From Argyresthia goedartella (taxonomy: Eukaryota; Arthropoda; Insecta; Lepidoptera; Argyresthiidae), in assembly GCA_949825045.1 (NCBI GenBank), contig OX463816.1, positions 17,727,579 through 17,791,578 on the forward strand: a stretch of DNA of 64,000 nucleotides. The letters run 5' to 3'. Numbering within the stretch: position 1 is the stretch's first letter; each line of letters begins with the position of its first letter. A model generated the notes under the pieces. That model did no database searches, was not told the origin of the DNA, and saw only the letters and a program-made list of their open reading frames with translations. Shown here one piece after another: positions 45,180 to 56,052 of the stretch. The position numbers and the translations under genes are program-made.

Positions 45180-46090
45180 TTGGTTTTAACCTAGAAACAA
45201 GGCAGTTTTATTAATTTCCCATACAGTCAGACTTTATCTTTCGATATAGATAAAGTAAATTTAGAAAATAAATATCTCCCTACCATCCTAACTATCACAA
45301 AATAATCAATGAATATCTCGCTCATGTTGACGCTACAGACAGATTTATTTTAGGCCTGTTTGTTTGCTCTGTAGTGAACTCCATAAAATAAAAAAAATCT
45401 TGAATGATAATGCTTCTGTATTATGGGTTCTCAGGCGGAAAATTCTATTCGTAACTCTTTCTAAAAGGCTTCTTTACAAGCCTAGCTACGACCCTCGCCT
45501 TCGGCTCGTCCCGACGTAAACTTCTCGGTTCGTAAATATAAGCCTTTGCGAACTCGTACGAAATGTACTATTTCACCACATCTATTCGAAAAGAGCTCAC
45601 TATTCCCGGTAAACAGGGAGCGAAGTAGCACTTAGCTCCCTTGGGAGGCAAAGAACTTCTTGATTTGTATAGCCAGTATAATACTCACTACTACATTCTA
45701 ATTGATAGCTCCAATTGCCAAGGAGAATTATCCTGAAACGCAGACCCAATTAAGAAATAAGTAATTGCTGTTGTTTTAAAGCATTTTCAGCAGAGAGTAT
45801 CACAGAGCACAGAATAATCACAACGTTCTACCTATATTTATCAGTGACAAAACAAACATATTTGAAATATATAACGCCGAAGAAAAAAAATTGTAAAAAG
45901 GAAATGCGCTAAACAAATTCTGCCTTTGTTTGTTTACAAGTTTGATATTATTTTTAAAAAATATTCCTCAGGTATATACCTGGTGAAAATGAGAGTTTCG
46001 TTCCAGATAAACAGTAGTAACAGACGTAAAAAAGTTGATGCATGGTCTGTAATACCTACGTAATCACATGAAAAATATAGAAAAACATAC
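45180..46090. other. Non-coding DNA
   Basis: No gene or repeat family recognised. Confidence 0.4.
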
Positions 46091-46092
46091 GA

Positions 46093-46145
46093 CAATTTCC
46101 ACCTTTGGAAAATGTTTTTCATACATTTTCCAAAGGTGGAAATTG
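46093..46145. repeat. Perfect 22-bp hairpin
   Basis: Arm 46,093-46,114 (CAATTTCCACCTTTGGAAAA...) is exactly complementary to 46,124-46,145, with a 9-base loop TTTTTCATA. No mismatch. Confidence 0.92.
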
Positions 46146-46149
46146 CGTG

Positions 46150-46751
46150 GGCATTGCGTTGCGTGGGCATTTTTGGGAAATGTGCATTCGGTTATTACCT
46201 TCTGATTATATATGTTATATTTACCGATTGATGTAAATAAATACTCTTCATAAATTGTCTTGTATCATTCTTATCATAAAGCTTAACTTACTAACTTTCT
46301 CAAAGAGGGTGATAAAAAGTGGAGTATCCGACTCAGGAATAAAAAATATTTTAAACTCTATTTATTGATGTAAATTGAGTTCGAAAATCCTTCGGTCCGC
46401 TCTAGATTCGAAACGCTTTCGCTTTGAAAGTAGTAGCCAGGGCAGTAACTTGGTAAACAATCTGCAAACTCATACCCACAACTATTAAATTTCAAATTGT
46501 CAACCTCAATAAATTGCTCCTATCTTCACTAGCATCGAAGGAAACATAATTCTATATGTTTATGCATGAGTGTGTGTCATAAACTTTACGGTTCGATAAA
46601 TATAATATATTCGATAATAATTAATTAGTTTAGATTCTGTTAGTGATTAGATTACACAGTACGGCTATTCCGTTACAAAACTCGGCCTAACCATGAACTA
46701 ATGTGATAAGCATTTCTGTCTGTGAGTGACTACTGTAAACTTGACCTACAA
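46150..46751. other. Non-coding DNA
   Basis: Nothing recognised. Confidence 0.4.
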
Positions 46752-46915
46752 GATTGGAGCTATTACGAATTTTGAGCTACACGACTTGATGTACGAGAAG
46801 CATTGAGCTACGAGCTTTGAACTATGAGCTTTGATTTGAGATACGCGCATGGAACTACAAGCTTTCGCCTTTCAGCTTTGAGCGGCGATCTTCAAACTAC
46901 GCGCATGGAGGCTTC
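46752..46915. repeat. Degenerate short tandem repeat around GAGCTACGAGCTTTGA
   Basis: Words such as TTGAGCTAC, GAGCTACGAGCTTTGAACTA and GAACTACAAGCTTTCG recur every 15-25 bp. The array is imperfect, so unit length is uncertain. It explains the open frame that begins at 46,824. Confidence 0.5.
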
Positions 46916-46919
46916 GAGA

Positions 46920-47790
46920 TATAAGTGTGATATACTATTATTATTACTTAGAAGTATTACTTTTTTATCTCCGGGGCAACATCTTAGTGTAAGTGGGCAT
47001 ATGTGATTCAGTTAAAACCTCTTTGCAGGCAATCTAAAACATAATCAGAAAACGAAAGTAGGTAGTCATTGCGAAGTGTTATATCTGAAGTTATATACGT
47101 CTGTCCATACAGCCTATTAGGGGTTGGTATGTCTATTATGTTTGTTCGGGAACGACGCATTCACTTATGGGTCGTATTCGGGAACTCCCATTGTGTCGGG
47201 CGATTAACTCTCGGGTCATGAATAAGTTTGCTTTGGGGGATGGCAAGTTGGTTCTATTTATCACAAAACGAAATGAACAACGTATATATTGTTGTTTTAT
47301 TTATTTCATCACCAGATACGTCTTTTTCAGTACATGGTGTCAGAGGCACAGTCCACTTGCCCACCTTCGCAGCTATGGAGGAAAGGTTTCCTCACGATGC
47401 TTTCCACCTTCTTCAAACATAAAATGAATATTACTACAAACTAAACAAACCAAACATACTAAAACACAAAATCTGTTCTGATGAACGTATAGTTGTATAT
47501 TATTTGTTTATTAATTGCTTACTATGAATTTAGAAAATGAAATTACATTTTGCTAGTAGTTTCTCGAGTAACAGTATTAATATACCTATATTTATTTAAT
47601 CCAAGCGGTAGTAACAAGAACGGTGCGGCCGAACGAAACAACCGTCCGAATGCGTCCCGAACAAGTTTCAGTAGATAAATAATCGTGGAACAAAGAACAA
47701 GCCGCTCTATTTAGGCAGTGAACTCCCGATAGAAAACGCAAATATTTCGATTTCACTTAGCTCTATGAAAGATCGTGAAGACATGCGGTA
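46920..47790. other. Non-coding DNA with a dispersed repeat scrap
   Basis: CCACCTTCGCAGCTATGGAG and TTTCCTCACGATGCTTTCCA (47,360-47,407) resemble, inverted, GAGGAAACCTCCATTACTCC at 47,958-47,977. This motif is widespread in Lepidoptera from memory. The overlapping frames at 47,167-47,427 are not gene-like. Confidence 0.4.
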
Positions 47791-47791
47791 C

Positions 47792-47872
47792 CAAATTATT
47801 TATTTACAGTGAGAAATGAAAAACATTTTTTGTGAAAATGTTTTTCATTTCTTAACGTAAATAAATAATTTG
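47792..47872. repeat. 38-bp hairpin with a 5-base loop
   Basis: Arms 47,792-47,829 and 47,835-47,872 pair over their length with only two or three mismatches near the middle. The loop is TTGTG. AT-rich. Confidence 0.88.
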
Positions 47873-47937
47873 ATACATTTAGGCATATTTTTTTTAATAA
47901 TACATTATATATGTATTATAAATTACATTATATATTA

Positions 47938-48102
47938 ACGGTGACGGAAAACATTGTGAGGAAACCTCCATTACTCCATAGCTGCGGCGGTGGGCTAGCC
48001 ACCACTGTCACGCAAAATGGAGTATTGAATAACTGGCTCAAAGCGGGCACAATTGTGCCTCAGCCACCCCATATTGGAAAAGGCGTGACGCTATTATTAT
48101 TT
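47938..48102 (+). repeat. Dispersed lepidopteran-type repeat fragment
   Basis: Contains GTGAGGAAACCTCCATTACT, GCTGCGGCGGTGGGCTAGCC and ACCCCATATTGGAAAAGGCG. Parts recur inverted at 40,036 and 47,360. Its class is not known to me. Confidence 0.5.
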
Positions 48103-48545
48103 TTTATCTACACACGTATCATAAACCCTCTTTACTGCGTACAAAAACCGCACGTTACGATCAGCATAATTTTAAACTACTTGGTAAAAACTCATTTCTT
48201 ATCTGAAAAATTACACATTATGACCATAATGTGTAATTTTTCTGCACATTATGACATTCAAATTTCGAACGCCGACGCCCGCCTGCGTGCCGCCCCTAGT
48301 TTGTCTGTGAAGTTGGTACTGACATTCAAATTTCGAACGCCGACGCCCGCCTGCGTGCCGCCCCTAGTTTGTCTGTGAAGTTTGTACTACAGAACAAGCT
48401 TAGCAACTGCAGAGCCACAATGCCGGTCAAACATGCGGTTCCTGTATACATCAAAGAGAGTTTATGATATGTGTGTAGATAAACTAGTGTATGTTACTGT
48501 ACATATTTAGGCATTATGTAGCAGTCACATAAACTACTATTAAAG
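48103..48545. mobile_element. MITE family A, copy 1
   Basis: The ends TTTATCTACACACGTATCAT (48,103) and ATGATATGTGTGTAGATAAA (48,464-48,483) are inverted copies of about 33 bp. Inside is a 17-bp hairpin (AAAATTACACATTATG and complement, 48,209-48,243) and a tandem duplication of about 67 bp (48,251-48,317 and 48,318-48,384). The following block CTAGTGTATGTTACTG to AAACTACT (48,484-48,540) accompanies all three copies and may belong to the element. Non-coding. Confidence 0.8.
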
Positions 48546-48609
48546 GGTATTGGAATAATATTGTTATAATCTTAGAGCATTCAACCAGATCTAAGGTTAT
48601 AACAATATA

Positions 48610-49918
48610 CATAGTCAGGTCATAAGTTCTGTCACATGTGCAATATGAAATAATTTAGACATGTTTATTATTTATGTAAACATTTATATAGCAAAATGAA
48701 CTTAATAAAACATAGATTCTTATAGTAATAAAGTTTATTCAAAATGACCCCCGCGATTTTGAATACAGGCCTTTATTCTGCGCGGCCAGTCGTCTATCGC
48801 AGCACGAACGAGGTCCATGTCAATATCGGCGGCTGCCTTAATAAAGGATGCCTTGAGTGACTCCAAATCAGGATGACGCTTTGAGCAGGCCTTTTCCTCC
48901 AAGTGTTGCCATATCTTGTAATCTAACGGACTCAAATCTGGACTGGAGGAGGGCCAGTCTTCGTGCCGGATGAAGTCGATTTCACGCGCCGCCAGCCAGT
49001 CTTGTGTGCTTTTCGCTCTATGAGCTGGCGCAGAATCTTGTTGGAATACCCAGTGCCTGTTATTAAACATGGTATGAGAAACAGGTTCCACAAGGTTCTT
49101 GAGGACTGTATTTTGATACACAACTGCATTCGTTTTTACGCCTTTCTCACAAAAATGTACCTCAGTTAAGCCCCAATAAGAGACTCCCATCCAAACCATG
49201 AGCGAGGATGGAAAATGACCTCGTTGGACATGCGGAATACGGTTGCTCGCTTCTTCACTGCTGTGTGCGTACACCTTATCATTTTGTTTGTTGTAGCTCT
49301 CTTCCACGGTGAAAATTTTTTCATCCGAAAAAAGAATTTCCAGATGCTTTTTTCCCGCGTACCGCTTCAACAAAGCGCGGCATCTCTTCAGTCTCAGGTC
49401 CATTAAACGAGCGTCCAAACGATGTCCTGTTTTTCTTTGATATGCCCTAAGCCCTAAGTCTTCATTTAATATCCTTTTCACCGTGGTCCTGCTTAACCCC
49501 ATCTGAAGGGCCAACAGTTTCTGCTTACATATGGGATTTCTTTGAATTCGCGCCTTCACAGCTTTTATCACTGCTGGAGTCCTAACAGAGCGAGGGCGAC
49601 CACTTCTTGACCTGTCATCTACACTAGAGTCTTCATTGTATCGTTTTATGGTACGATAAACGAATCTTTTGGTTATATTCAAATTTTTCAGTAAGTCGAA
49701 AATCTGAATTGGCGCGTAACCGCAACGATGCAACGCAATAACTGCGACACGGTCTTCTTTAAGTGTCTACTCCATATTTAAAAATGAGGAAAATTCTAAA
49801 AAGTACACATTTTTATTTTCATGAAAAATTCGAAATTCGAATTCAATAAACTTTTTTGTGGCCAGCGTTCTAAATTCAAAAGTTTTTATTGTGTGACAGA
49901 ACTTATGACCTGACTGTG
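48610..49918 (-). mobile_element. maT (Tc1/mariner) transposon, full length
   Basis: Both terminal inverted repeats of about 28 bp are present (CATAGTCAGGTCATAAGTTC at 48,610 and its inverse ending at 49,918, one mismatch), each flanked by the TA target duplication (48,608-48,609 and 49,919-49,920). At 1,309 bp it matches the usual size. A near-identical right end occurs on the truncated copy at 44,241. Confidence 0.95.
48735..49775 (-). pseudogene. maT transposase (DD37D), stop at codon 3
   Basis: The natural ATG is at 49,775, but codon 3 is TAG (49,769-49,767); the rest is open for over 340 residues. HTH part: VAVIALHRCGYAPIQIFDLL and RSGRPRSVRTPAV (the GRPR hook). Catalytic residues: EILFSDEKIFTVEES (Asp 1), WVFQQDSAPAHRAKS (Asp 2), SPDLSPLDYKIW (Asp 3), with 37 residues between Asp 2 and 3, which is the maT clade spacing. 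It binds its terminal repeats and cuts and pastes at TA. Only the third codon is visibly wrong, so inactivation is recent. Confidence 0.93.
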
Positions 49919-49920
49919 TA

Positions 49921-50262
49921 TAAGGTAACACTTTCGCATAAATCTCCAGCGGTACCGTATAGACCCGGTATTGTTTCATTCTTTAATTAAATAGCAAAAA
50001 TGGTGTAAGCAAGACGAATACCAATACTTTCAGGTTAATTAGGAGTAAAATCAGTTTAGTAAAATACGATACTTGAAATCTATGTATGCGAATAACAAAG
50101 AAATTAATGAACTTTGTGTCGACATACCTTTGGGTATGGTGTTAAAATAGCACAACTCTCCTCCCAACCCTGCACCTGACGCTTCACTCCCACTAACCGT
50201 AAAATGTGTCCCCGTCAACGGGTTTTTCGCTTTATTGTAAAACTGCAATAGATACCATAAAA
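49921..50262. other. Non-coding DNA
   Basis: No gene or repeat recognised. Confidence 0.4.
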
Positions 50263-50269
50263 CCTCCCG

Positions 50270-50475
50270 GTTCACAAACTTGAATTCTTAAAATGTTGAG
50301 TTCCCAAAACGTTGAATTTGCTGCATGTTGAATGTCAAAATGTTGAATTTGCATATAGTTGAATTTTCCAAAAGTCCAAATCGCATAAAGTTGAATTTGC
50401 AGAATGTTGAATCCGAAAATTTTGACTTCGCAGAAAGTTGATTTTGCGGTATGTCAAATCCAAAAGTTGATTAAA
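50270..50475 (+). repeat. Left array of 15-16-bp units
   Basis: Successive units begin at each GTTGA: GTTGAGTTCCCAAAAC, GTTGAATTTGCTGCAT, GTTGAATGTCAAAAT, GTTGAATTTGCATATA, GTTGAATTTTCCAAAA and so on. The consensus is GTTGAATTTGCNNAAT with variation in the second half. Confidence 0.92.
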
Positions 50476-50699
50476 TTTGCGGTAGGGTAAAGTGCAATAA
50501 AAAACATCCTTACTCTTTAGGACTAACTTATAATAATAAACTACAAATTATAATAACAAATTAAATTCTCTCACGGTCAGCTACATAAATATGCATACAC
50601 TTGTATATGTATTCGAACCTTCATTCCCATTCCTTCTTTTAAAACCCAGTTTCAATCTAATAAAATTAATCTTAAGGAAATTTAGCGGCAATATTGTTT

Positions 50700-51245
50700 T
50701 TATTGCCAGCTTCATAATTTCATAATTTCTTTATTGCACACAACTAATATATGGACAACAAGACTTACATAAAAATAGTGTACAAAGGCGAGTTTATCTC
50801 TAATAAGAGATCTCTTCCAGCAAACCAAATTAGGATGGGAATGGTCGATTGCTGAGCAGGGGTGACAATGTGTACAACAATATAATTTAGTACATATCTA
50901 AATAACTAACATATGGTTAGATATATGTTATATCTAAATAACTAATATAAAACAATATTAACTAAATATACGAGGGCTTACATAAATATCATATAATATA
51001 CTCGTACATGCTAAACATAAATACTATATAAATATATATAATTTTTAAATAAATATACTAATAAATACATACATACTACCTATATTTCTAAAGAGAAAGG
51101 TAATGCTTCTTCATGCGACTTTTAAATATATTAAGAGAAGGACAGCTTCTTTCAGAATTCGTGCCCAAGTAGTATTTTCGTGCTCTATATAAAATGCAAA
51201 TGATGGAATTTCGATCACAGGAAAAAAGCATTACTTCCGACAAAC
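50700..51245 (-). mobile_element. CR1-type LINE 3' fragment nested in the fold-back element
   Basis: On the minus strand it ends GTGTGCAATAAAGAAATTAT (50,720-50,740). Upstream it encodes a short C-terminal piece with KSRMKKHYLSL (about 51,130-51,095), similar to LKQHLLSS at 55,501. The catalytic part is missing. Confidence 0.6.
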
Positions 51246-51879
51246 TTTTGTACCATTCCTTCGTATATTTGTCCGATTGGGCGTAAATTAAAACATACTT
51301 CCCGCTTCATGTTATTTATTAGCTTTGTAATTTTATTTTATTCTTATCCCGTCTGCATGAATGCTTACTTTAACGCTTTATCTCACATTCATCCTTGCTT
51401 AATGTTACTGTGGCAGAACAAACATCCCGATTTGTGAACTTCCATCGGGAAGTGCCGTTCTGGTTTGATCTTCCATCTTTTGCCAGCGTATATTTACCTC
51501 TGATTACAAGAAGTTTGCGTTTTTTTTATTTGTAGTAAAGCACATTGTCTTGAAGGGATTCATTTTGAATACAAAATGTATCAATTGCCTATATTATTTT
51601 TGGTTAATATTAAATTTACTGACTGTTCAGAACATTAATTTGCAACTGATATTGATTGACATTGACAATGACAATGATAATCGTTATCTGTGTGTAAAGA
51701 GGTTTTGCAGTAATTCTTATTCATCTTCAGCCATCATAAATAGTATGGTATAGGAAGATATACAATACAATCTACGTTTGATAGTAAATACTTTTTAATC
51801 GACTTTTTACAAGCGGTTCACGGCTTTCAAAACGTAAAGACCGGGCTTTATAAGGTGCTAGTTTACCGTTTCTGAACAA

Positions 51880-51975
51880 ATTATAAGGATTTTGTACCAT
51901 GTCTGTGGCAAACGAGCGTGCGGTCCGCCTGATGGTAAACGGATACCGCAGCCTATAGACGCCTAAGAGCCATAG
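51880..51975 (+). repeat. Dispersed repeat with GCGGTCCGCCTGATGG
   Basis: GGCAAACGAGCGTGCGGTCC followed by GCCTGATGGTAAACGGATAC and CGCAGCCTATAGACGCC resembles a very common lepidopteran interspersed repeat known to me from memory. Non-coding. Confidence 0.5.
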
Positions 51976-52064
51976 AGGGGTAATATGAACTTTGCCGAAC
52001 CTTAACAGATTTGAGGATTCGTTGTGTTGAGAACTGAAGGAACTGATTCCCTCGCTCACATTTT

Positions 52065-52255
52065 GATAATTCAACTTTGTGGGAATTCAACATTATAAGA
52101 ATTCAACATCTTGCGAAACTACAACATTATGGGAAATCATAAATTTTGACAATTCAACTTTGTGGGAATTCAACATCATGGGAAAATAAAAAAAAACAAA
52201 TTTCTGGGAAAGTCAACATTTTGGAAACTCAACATTTTAGGAATTCAACTTTGTG
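52065..52255 (-). repeat. Right array of 15-17-bp units
   Basis: Inverted partner of the left array. Units such as GTGGGAATTCAACATT, ATAAGAATTCAACATC and TTGGAAACTCAACATT are less regular than those on the left. Confidence 0.9.
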
Positions 52256-52273
52256 AACCGGGAGACCATAAAA

Positions 52274-53130
52274 TAACATGCAAAAATAAACAAGATAATG
52301 TTTCCAATAATTATTGGACTAAGTTCGTTGCTGTGAAGTAAATACTTTAAGCGTACGAGCACCACAATGTCATCTTAGGCATGTGTTGTGGCCGTTAACT
52401 ACAAAAGGTACTTGTTTTTCGGCATTTTTTGGGTTCCGTACCACAAAGCGAAAAAAATATATATTTTAGAATCACTTCGTTGTACGTCTATCTGTGCATC
52501 CGTCCATCTCTCTGTTTTTCTTTTTTCTCTCCATGAACATTTTTCTCAGGAACACTTAAACATATCAAGTTGAAATTGGTATCACTTACTCATGTATGCA
52601 GTTCCAACAACTGTACAAAAATCAAACTTCTAAGCAAACGCAATCAAAGGATTGGATCAAAATGTATCCAAACTTACCATAGACTATAAAATTGGGCAAG
52701 AAGCAAGGTCATATAGCAGAAGCATAATATAGAAAACCGTAAATTACATCACGAAAAAATCGCGTAAAAGAAAAGATGCAATATCACATCCCTTCTAGAT
52801 CCCTTGATTTTTTTTAATGCGTTCATAATTTATTACTAAAACGGCAATAAAAATACAGACTTTGTAAAAATTTCAACTGTCTACCTATTACGGTTCATCA
52901 GATATAGCCCGCTGATAGACGCACGAACGGAATGACAGATGGACGTAAAGACGAACGAACAACGGTTGCTGAGTATTAGGGTCCCATTGGGCAACTTTGT
53001 CTATGGAAGCTTGAAAAATGCGCCAATCGCTCCTGCAGTATGGTGGCGTGAAAATGTATTTTTACCCGAAACGCACGCACATGACGCACGTGAAAAAATA
53101 AATCGTGGGAAAATATTATTTCGGAAAATT
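52274..53130. other. Non-coding DNA with GTTCCGTA-type dispersed repeat
   Basis: GGGTTCCGTACCACAAAGCG (52,430-52,449), then TCCGTCCATCTCTC, and AGGGTCCCATTGGGCA (52,979-52,994) look like a lepidopteran interspersed repeat also seen at 54,702. No coding content. Confidence 0.45.
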
Positions 53131-53600
53131 TATCTATACACTCCCTGAAGACCATGATGCCTCCTGGGGCACCTGCTTTGGGGACCTGAATTTCACCCTT
53201 GAAGAGACAGACACGTTTGGGTCAAGTCCGCGGTGCGTCGGTTTGTCCTCGCCAAGCGATGCCTGAGCTTCTCGATGCCGCTATCCGCAACATCGGAAAG
53301 CCAGACTGCTCCCTTGATAAGTTGTAGCAATTTCGACGCATTAATAGCGGCGAACCCGCAGACTCCTTCCCATTAGGGGGGGAGTTTTTCTGTCGTCTCT
53401 CTCAGCCACGACACAGAGTCCTGGTCATGGCAGGCGAATCTTAGGCCACCTTGCTTCAGACGAAACGGCATGTCCAGGAATAGTGGAATTATGTCCCTCT
53501 CTTCGTCACACGCTGCTTCCGTCTGCTTGTACTCCAGTGCGATAATGAGAACGGTGCACTGTATCGCCGTCAACTCGTGCCAGTCGGTTTCGGGCTAAGT
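53130..53600 (-). pseudogene. Possible LINE ORF1 remnant
   Basis: The minus-strand frame 53,573-53,373 has LIIALEYKQTEAACDEERDI and LKQGGLRFACHDQDSVSWLR. The second motif resembles the conserved end of insect LINE ORF1 proteins. Beyond the stop, further frames continue with shifts. Composition is GC-richer than the surroundings. Identification is tentative. Confidence 0.35.
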
Positions 53601-53742
53601 CACCCTTTCAGTGTCTTTTGTGCGGCCCCCTCAATTTTTCGCCGCTAGGAGAAATCCGTTCGTCGGACTACGTCCTTTTGACCTTTGGTTTGCCGGGCCC
53701 AGCTGCGGGAGCCGCACTGCGTGCTGCGTCCGTGCCCCGTAC

Positions 53743-53862
53743 TACTTTTGGCTCGTCAGCACACCACCTGCTGCTCGGTCGGCGGTCGGATGACAACTGT
53801 CCCACCCCGCCATTACTGACGTATACGCTCGAGACAAAAACAATACTATACTTTATAGATTA
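53743..53862 (+). repeat. 120-bp direct repeat, copy 1
   Basis: ACTACTTTTGG through CTCGGTCGGCGGTCGGA, CAACTGTCCCACCCCGCCAT and ACAAAAACAATACTATA recurs at 58,726-58,847 in the same orientation. Possibly the end of an LTR or LINE 5' region. The frames at 53,611-53,863 are not gene-like. Confidence 0.7.
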
Positions 53863-53869
53863 ATAGCCA

Positions 53870-54120
53870 ATACACTGCATCCCTCCCTTGTTTAAATTAT
53901 TTATTTAACTGTTTTATTTAGTGATTTTGCCAATGAATATTTTACCAGAAACAATACCATGATGTAAATAATATCAACTATGTATTATATTTCAATTAAT
54001 GAATTATTTTTTCCACCATTACAAGGATTCATTTACATAGCAATTAATATTTGATCACTGATATCAGTGTAAGTCGCCGTTTTGTTGTAAATTATCCTTC
54101 ATTCTTCTTCATATTCATAT
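53870..54120. other. AT-rich non-coding DNA
   Basis: Nothing recognised. Confidence 0.35.
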
Positions 54121-54121
54121 T

Positions 54122-54495
54122 CATATTCTTTATTGCACAGAAATCTTAATAGTAAGGTAACAAAACATTTTATGAGCAAAGGCGAGCTTATCTCTAAAGA
54201 GAGATTTCTACCAACAAACCTAGGCAGGACAGGAAAAATTGTGCAACAGGAGAGTCCTAGTGCGCAATAAAACTGTACACATCTAATTGTTTACAACTAA
54301 AACATAATAATGTAATAAATGATATATACTAAATAAAATACAAAAGCAAAAAATTAATATATATCAAACATATACTACTTATATATACATATATAAAAGT
54401 ACCTATCACGAAAGAGAAAGGAAATGCTCTTTCAATCTTGTCTTAAAAGTGAAAATTGAGGGACTATCTCTAATAGCGTTATTCATTCCTTCTTC
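54122..54495 (-). mobile_element. CR1-type LINE 3' fragment
   Basis: On the minus strand it encodes a short C-terminus (NNAIRDSPSIFTFKTRLKEH, about 54,492-54,433) and ends TCTGTGCAATAAAGAATATG with ATGAAT repeats (54,106-54,137). Related to the fragments at 50,700 and 55,225. Confidence 0.7.
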
Positions 54496-54856
54496 GTTAT
54501 TGTACCCTATTTATCCTGTACGTTTGGCCTGTTTTGACATTGCGATCTTCTACATCACCCTGTAAACTTTTGCTACTAAATGAGTATTCGGCTCGAATTT
54601 AATTTTCTTTGGTGGTGTTTTTTAACATAAACTTTGTGTCCTGGTTCACAAGCACAATCTTTAGCTTTCCTATTTCTACCTGCATAGTTCTTTCTCTTTT
54701 TAGGGTTCCGTAGAGAAACAAGGAACCCTTACAGTTTCGTCAAGTCTATCTGACCGTCCGTCCGTCCGTATGTCACAGCAACTTTATGCAGAAACTATTA
54801 AAACTACACAGTTGAAACTTGGTATGTAGATGTATTCTTTGAACCGCTTTATGAAT
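54496..54856. repeat. GTTCCGTA-type dispersed repeat and spacer
   Basis: TAGGGTTCCGTAGAGAAACA (54,702-54,721) then GACCGTCCGTCCGTCCGTAT (54,752-54,771) and TTGAAACTTGGTATGTAGAT. The CCGT run is a short microsatellite. No gene. Confidence 0.5.
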
Positions 54857-56052
54857 TTTATCTACACACGTATCATAAACCCTCTTTACTGCGTTCAAAA
54901 ACCGCACGTTACGATCAGCATTATGTTAAACTACTTGGTAAAAACTCGTTTCGTATCTGGAAAACTACACATAATGGTCATTATGTGTAGTTTTTCTACA
55001 TATAATGACATTCAAATTTCGAACGCCGACGCCCACCCGCGTGCCGTCCCTAGTTTGTCTGTGAAGTTGGTACTGACATTCAAATTTCGACCGCCGACGC
55101 CCGCCTGCGAGAAGTTGGTACTACAGAACAAGTTAAACAATGCAGAACCACAATGCCGGTCAAACATGCGGTTCCTGAACACATCAAAGAGAGCTTATGA
55201 TATGTGTGTATATAAACATAATAATAATTCTTTATTGCACAGAAAACACATTGGAAAAAAATACAACGAACAATATGCAAAGGTGAGCTTATTTCTAAAA
55301 ATAAATTTCTTACAGCTAACCTGTGAGGAAAGGAAAAAATATTTATAGAGAGGTAGTCCTAGTGTACAATTAAGATTTAAAAGAAAGAAATAAAGTCAAT
55401 ATACTATCAGATAAATCACAATACATCCTACACATACTATAAAATAAATTAATAGAATACAATAAATACATAGATACACATACATACTATAAGATACCCA
55501 CTATGCGGAAGAGAGGAGATGCTGTTTCAACTTTTTATTAAAAGAGAACAAGGATGTGCAATCCCTAATAGCGCAAGGAAGTGCATTCCACAAACGTATT
55601 GCCCTTAACCTAAACGAGTGCTCGTAAGCAACAGTGTTGTACTGAGGAATTGACAAAAGTGACACCGTGTGAGATCTCCGAAGTCTATCCCCAGAGAAAA
55701 GAAACTCAAAATGTTCACGAAGATATGCGGGATAGCGCGGATTTCTCAAAATATTGAAGAGGAAGGAGAGAATGTGCATATCACGACGAAGTCGGATCGG
55801 GAGCCAGCCTAATTCCCTGCGATATTGGGACACGTGATCGTAATTGCGGAGACCGAAGATAAACCGAATCCCGAGATTTTGAAGTCGCTCGAGTTTGTTC
55901 AGTAGATCTTCGTTCGCGCTGGCCCAGCAAACATCGGCGTAGTCAATTAAAGGCAGAAGAAGGGTCTGAACTAGCATAATTTTAGTCTGCCTACTAACTA
56001 GTGTATGTAACTGTACATAATTAGGCATTATGCAGCAGTCACATAAACTACT
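54857..56052. mobile_element. MITE family A, copy 2, split by a CR1 fragment
   Basis: The left end is at 54,857 and the right terminal repeat is around 55,200-55,217. Sequence then breaks for 55,218-55,994 and resumes with TAACTAGTGTATGTAACTG and the block ending AAACTACT (56,052). Copies 1 and 3 show the uninterrupted order GATAAACTAGTGTATG. The internal hairpin (54,960-54,996) differs from the other copies by changes on both arms. Confidence 0.82.
55218..55994 (-). mobile_element. CR1-type LINE fragment, RT C-terminus and 3' UTR
   Basis: Coding part 55,990-55,501 on the minus strand: SRQTKIMLVQTLLLPLIDYA, LNKLERLQNLGIRFIFGLRN, AYEHSFRLRAIRLWNALPCA, SFNKKLKQHLLSSA. This is the C-terminal region after RT. 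The 3' end reads GTGCAATAAAGAATTATTAT (55,238-55,219). 5'-truncated. The longer open frame to 56,061 includes MITE sequence. Confidence 0.88.

Larger units (their letters stand above)
50263..52264. mobile_element. Fold-back element with inverted arrays of 16-bp repeats and a 9-bp target duplication
   Basis: The ends CTCCCGGTTCACAAACTTGA (left) and AACTTTGTGAACCGGGAG (right) are inverted. Each continues as an array of roughly 16-bp units around GTTGAATTTGC (left, 50,270-50,475) or GGAATTCAACATT (right, 52,065-52,255), about 12 units each. ACCATAAAA at 50,254-50,262 and at 52,265-52,273 is a 9-bp target duplication. The size of the duplication fits Foldback or Mutator-type mobilisation. No transposase is found inside, and the interior holds a LINE fragment and another repeat. 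Confidence 0.85.

Noticed and set aside
44240..45540. Host gene near GACTATTCGGGGCTTTGC
   Set aside because: Only short frames and inverted repeats are present; this is explained by MITEs.
53611..53863. Protein-coding gene with overlapping frames
   Set aside because: The segment is part of a 120-bp repeat plus GC-rich sequence. Two frames are open by composition, with no domain.
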